DNA from: an uncultured Bacteroidota bacterium
GTDB taxonomy: Bacteria > Bacteroidota > Bacteroidia > Chitinophagales > Chitinophagaceae
Reading direction: 5' to 3'
DNA length: 7,978 nt
Assembly: GCA_903879995.1 (NCBI GenBank)
Contig: CAIRNW010000273.1
Location: forward strand, 1 to 7,978
Below are positions 6,751 through 7,978 of this stretch, piece by piece. The notes under the pieces are model-generated. The model saw only the letters and a program-made list of their open reading frames with translations. It made no database searches and was not told where the DNA came from. Made by a program: the position numbers and the translations under genes. Every line of letters begins with the position of its first letter. Position 1 is the stretch's first letter.

Positions 6751-7978
6751 TTATCCCTTATTCATTACACTTCCAATTGCAGAATCATAATAGTTTTTCC
6801 ATTCCACCACAGTGCCCCAGAACTGACCTTCCAGTTCCACTTTGCCCGGAATAGTTTTACCGAGCAAGGTAACTGGAGTGCTTCCCGTGGCAGTTAATTG
6901 GAGGAATGCTGTGCGATGTTGTGGAGAAACTGAAACCACTATCCTTCCTTGAGATTCACCAAACCAGCATGCATCATTGCGCAAAGGCTTGCCATCTGAG
7001 GCACGTTCAGGAGCGATAACAGAGAAACCGATACTTCGGTTAAAAGATTTTTCCAGTAGGGCTACAATTAATCCTCCCTCGCTACAATCGTGTACACTTT
7101 CAACTACACCGGCTTGAATTAATGATTTCACCAATTGGTGAAGCGCTAATTCCTCCTCCACATTAAAATAGGGAGCTGGGGAAAGTGTGTGACCCAGTAT
7201 ATCATGTAAATAAACCGAGGAGCTCAAATCATTCTGAACAGAACCCAGCAAATAAATTTCGTCGCCGGTATTTTTGAAATCCAAGGTCATCTTTTTATCT
7301 ACATTCTCTAGTAAGCCAACCATACCAATGGTAGGAGTTGGGTTTACAGGGCCATCGGGATTCTGATTATAAAAACTAACATTTCCTCCAGTAACAGGAG
7401 TGTCAAAACGTCGACAAGCTTCACCCATTCCTAAAATGGCCTCTTTAAACTGAAAATATACTGCGGGATCATAAGGGTTGCCGAAATTTAAACAATTGGT
7501 GACACCCAGCGGCTCACCTCCGGAGCAAACAATATTGCGCGCAGCTTCACTTACAGCAATCATTGCACCCACCATTGGATTAGCCATTACGTAGCGACTA
7601 TTACAATCCGTTGTAACTGCAATTCCCTTCTTAGTTCCTTTTACCAACACTACAGGGGCATCGGAAGGAGCATTTGTAGTAGTGTTGTTAGTGCCTACCA
7701 TACTATCGTACTGCCTGAATATCCATTGCTTGGAGGCGATGGTAGGATGCTTGATCAGTTGTTGTGCAGCGCCTTTTAGGTCTGCGGGCAAGGAAACGCT
7801 ACTTAACTCAAACTGATCAATTTTTTCAAGGTAAGCAGGCTTAGAAAAAGCTCTGTCGTATTGGGGAGCACCACCTCCCAATACCAATTCATGGGCTGGT
7901 ATGGAAGCATCCAGCTTACCATGCATATAAAAATTCAAAAGACCATCTCCTGTTACTTCGCCAATAACTGCACAAGGA
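6751..7978 (-). CDS. purL: Phosphoribosylformylglycinamidine synthase subunit PurL, small type, C-terminal part
   Basis: PurL is the ATP-dependent synthetase subunit that converts FGAR to FGAM in purine synthesis, using ammonia delivered by PurQ with PurS. The frame is open through the right edge, with CAVIGEVTGDG visible before the first in-frame TTG/ATG codons, so this is the C-terminal 408 residues of a protein usually near 740. Counting from the first complete codon, it shows the end of the first ATP-binding half (1-35), then the second AIRS N-domain with QYDSMVGTNNTT (89-100), TTDCNSRY (122-129), NCLNFGNP (161-168) and TGGNVSFYN (196-204). The C-domain follows with SVHDCSEGGL (294-303) and WFGESQGR (338-345). 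The protein stops soon after the C-domain with no glutaminase domain, which shows the small, PurQ-dependent type rather than the long fused enzyme. pyrG follows 98 bp downstream. The purS and purQ genes are not in the window. Confidence 0.96.
   Translation of the reverse strand, partial: PCAVIGEVTGDGLLNFYMHGKLDASIPAHELVLGGGAPQYDRAFSKPAYLEKIDQFELSSVSLPADLKGAAQQLIKHPTIASKQWIFRQYDSMVGTNNTTTNAPSDAPVVLVKGTKKGIAVTTDCNSRYVMANPMVGAMIAVSEAARNIVCSGGEPLGVTNCLNFGNPYDPAVYFQFKEAILGMGEACRRFDTPVTGGNVSFYNQNPDGPVNPTPTIGMVGLLENVDKKMTLDFKNTGDEIYLLGSVQNDLSSSVYLHDILGHTLSPAPYFNVEEELALHQLVKSLIQAGVVESVHDCSEGGLIVALLEKSFNRSIGFSVIAPERASDGKPLRNDACWFGESQGRIVVSVSPQHRTAFLQLTATGSTPVTLLGKTIPGKVELEGQFWGTVVEWKNYYDSAIGSVMNKG

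Noticed and set aside
7936..7938. TTG codon as a possible start of the PurL-type gene
   Set aside because: The same frame continues upstream to the window edge with the family sequence CAVIGEVTGDG, so this is an internal Leu codon and the gene is simply cut by the window.
1..7978. Mobile element, CRISPR array, tRNA, toxin-antitoxin or defence system
   Set aside because: Coding sequences and short gaps account for nearly the whole window. No direct-repeat array, transposase, integrase, attachment site or tRNA-like fold was seen.

Overview
The window looks like core chromosome from a member of the Bacteroidota, probably the family Chitinophagaceae. Three things point there. The YidC N-terminus and overall length are of the Bacteroidota type. 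PurL is the small, glutaminase-free type. Several intergenic gaps carry exact matches to the Bacteroidota -7 promoter element (TAnnTTTG), with no strong Shine-Dalgarno sequences. The family-level assignment is inference from remembered protein likeness, not a database search.

All genes but one lie on the minus strand, so they read from right to left. At the right edge is the C-terminal part of purL (purine synthesis), entering from outside the window. It is followed by pyrG (CTP synthase), yidC (membrane protein insertase) and a small exported protein of the DUF4412/GLPGLI type. The purL to pyrG gap (98 bp) and the pyrG to yidC gap (60 bp) hold no convincing terminator, so co-transcription is possible. 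An exact -7 box before yidC suggests that the yidC/exported-protein pair also has its own start.

In the middle, a small unrecognised exported basic protein is the only plus-strand gene. It ends tail to tail with the DUF4412-like gene, and their stop codons overlap. Its upstream region has a good Bacteroidota promoter, with a perfect 8-bp inverted repeat between the -33 and -7 elements. This is the most suggestive regulatory structure in the window.

Further left on the minus strand is a cytoplasmic protein made almost entirely of about twelve TPR repeats. After it comes the N-terminal half of a ComA-type phosphosulfolactate synthase, cut by the left edge. The nucleotide enzymes (PurL, PyrG) supply FGAM and CTP. 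YidC inserts and folds inner-membrane proteins, and its small downstream neighbour carries a signal peptide and is probably periplasmic or surface-associated. I see no rRNA, tRNA, CRISPR array, insertion sequence, prophage or defence system. I do not see a clearly novel multi-gene system; the points most worth following are the operator-like dyad, the orphan small exported protein and the ComA homologue in a bacterial setting.
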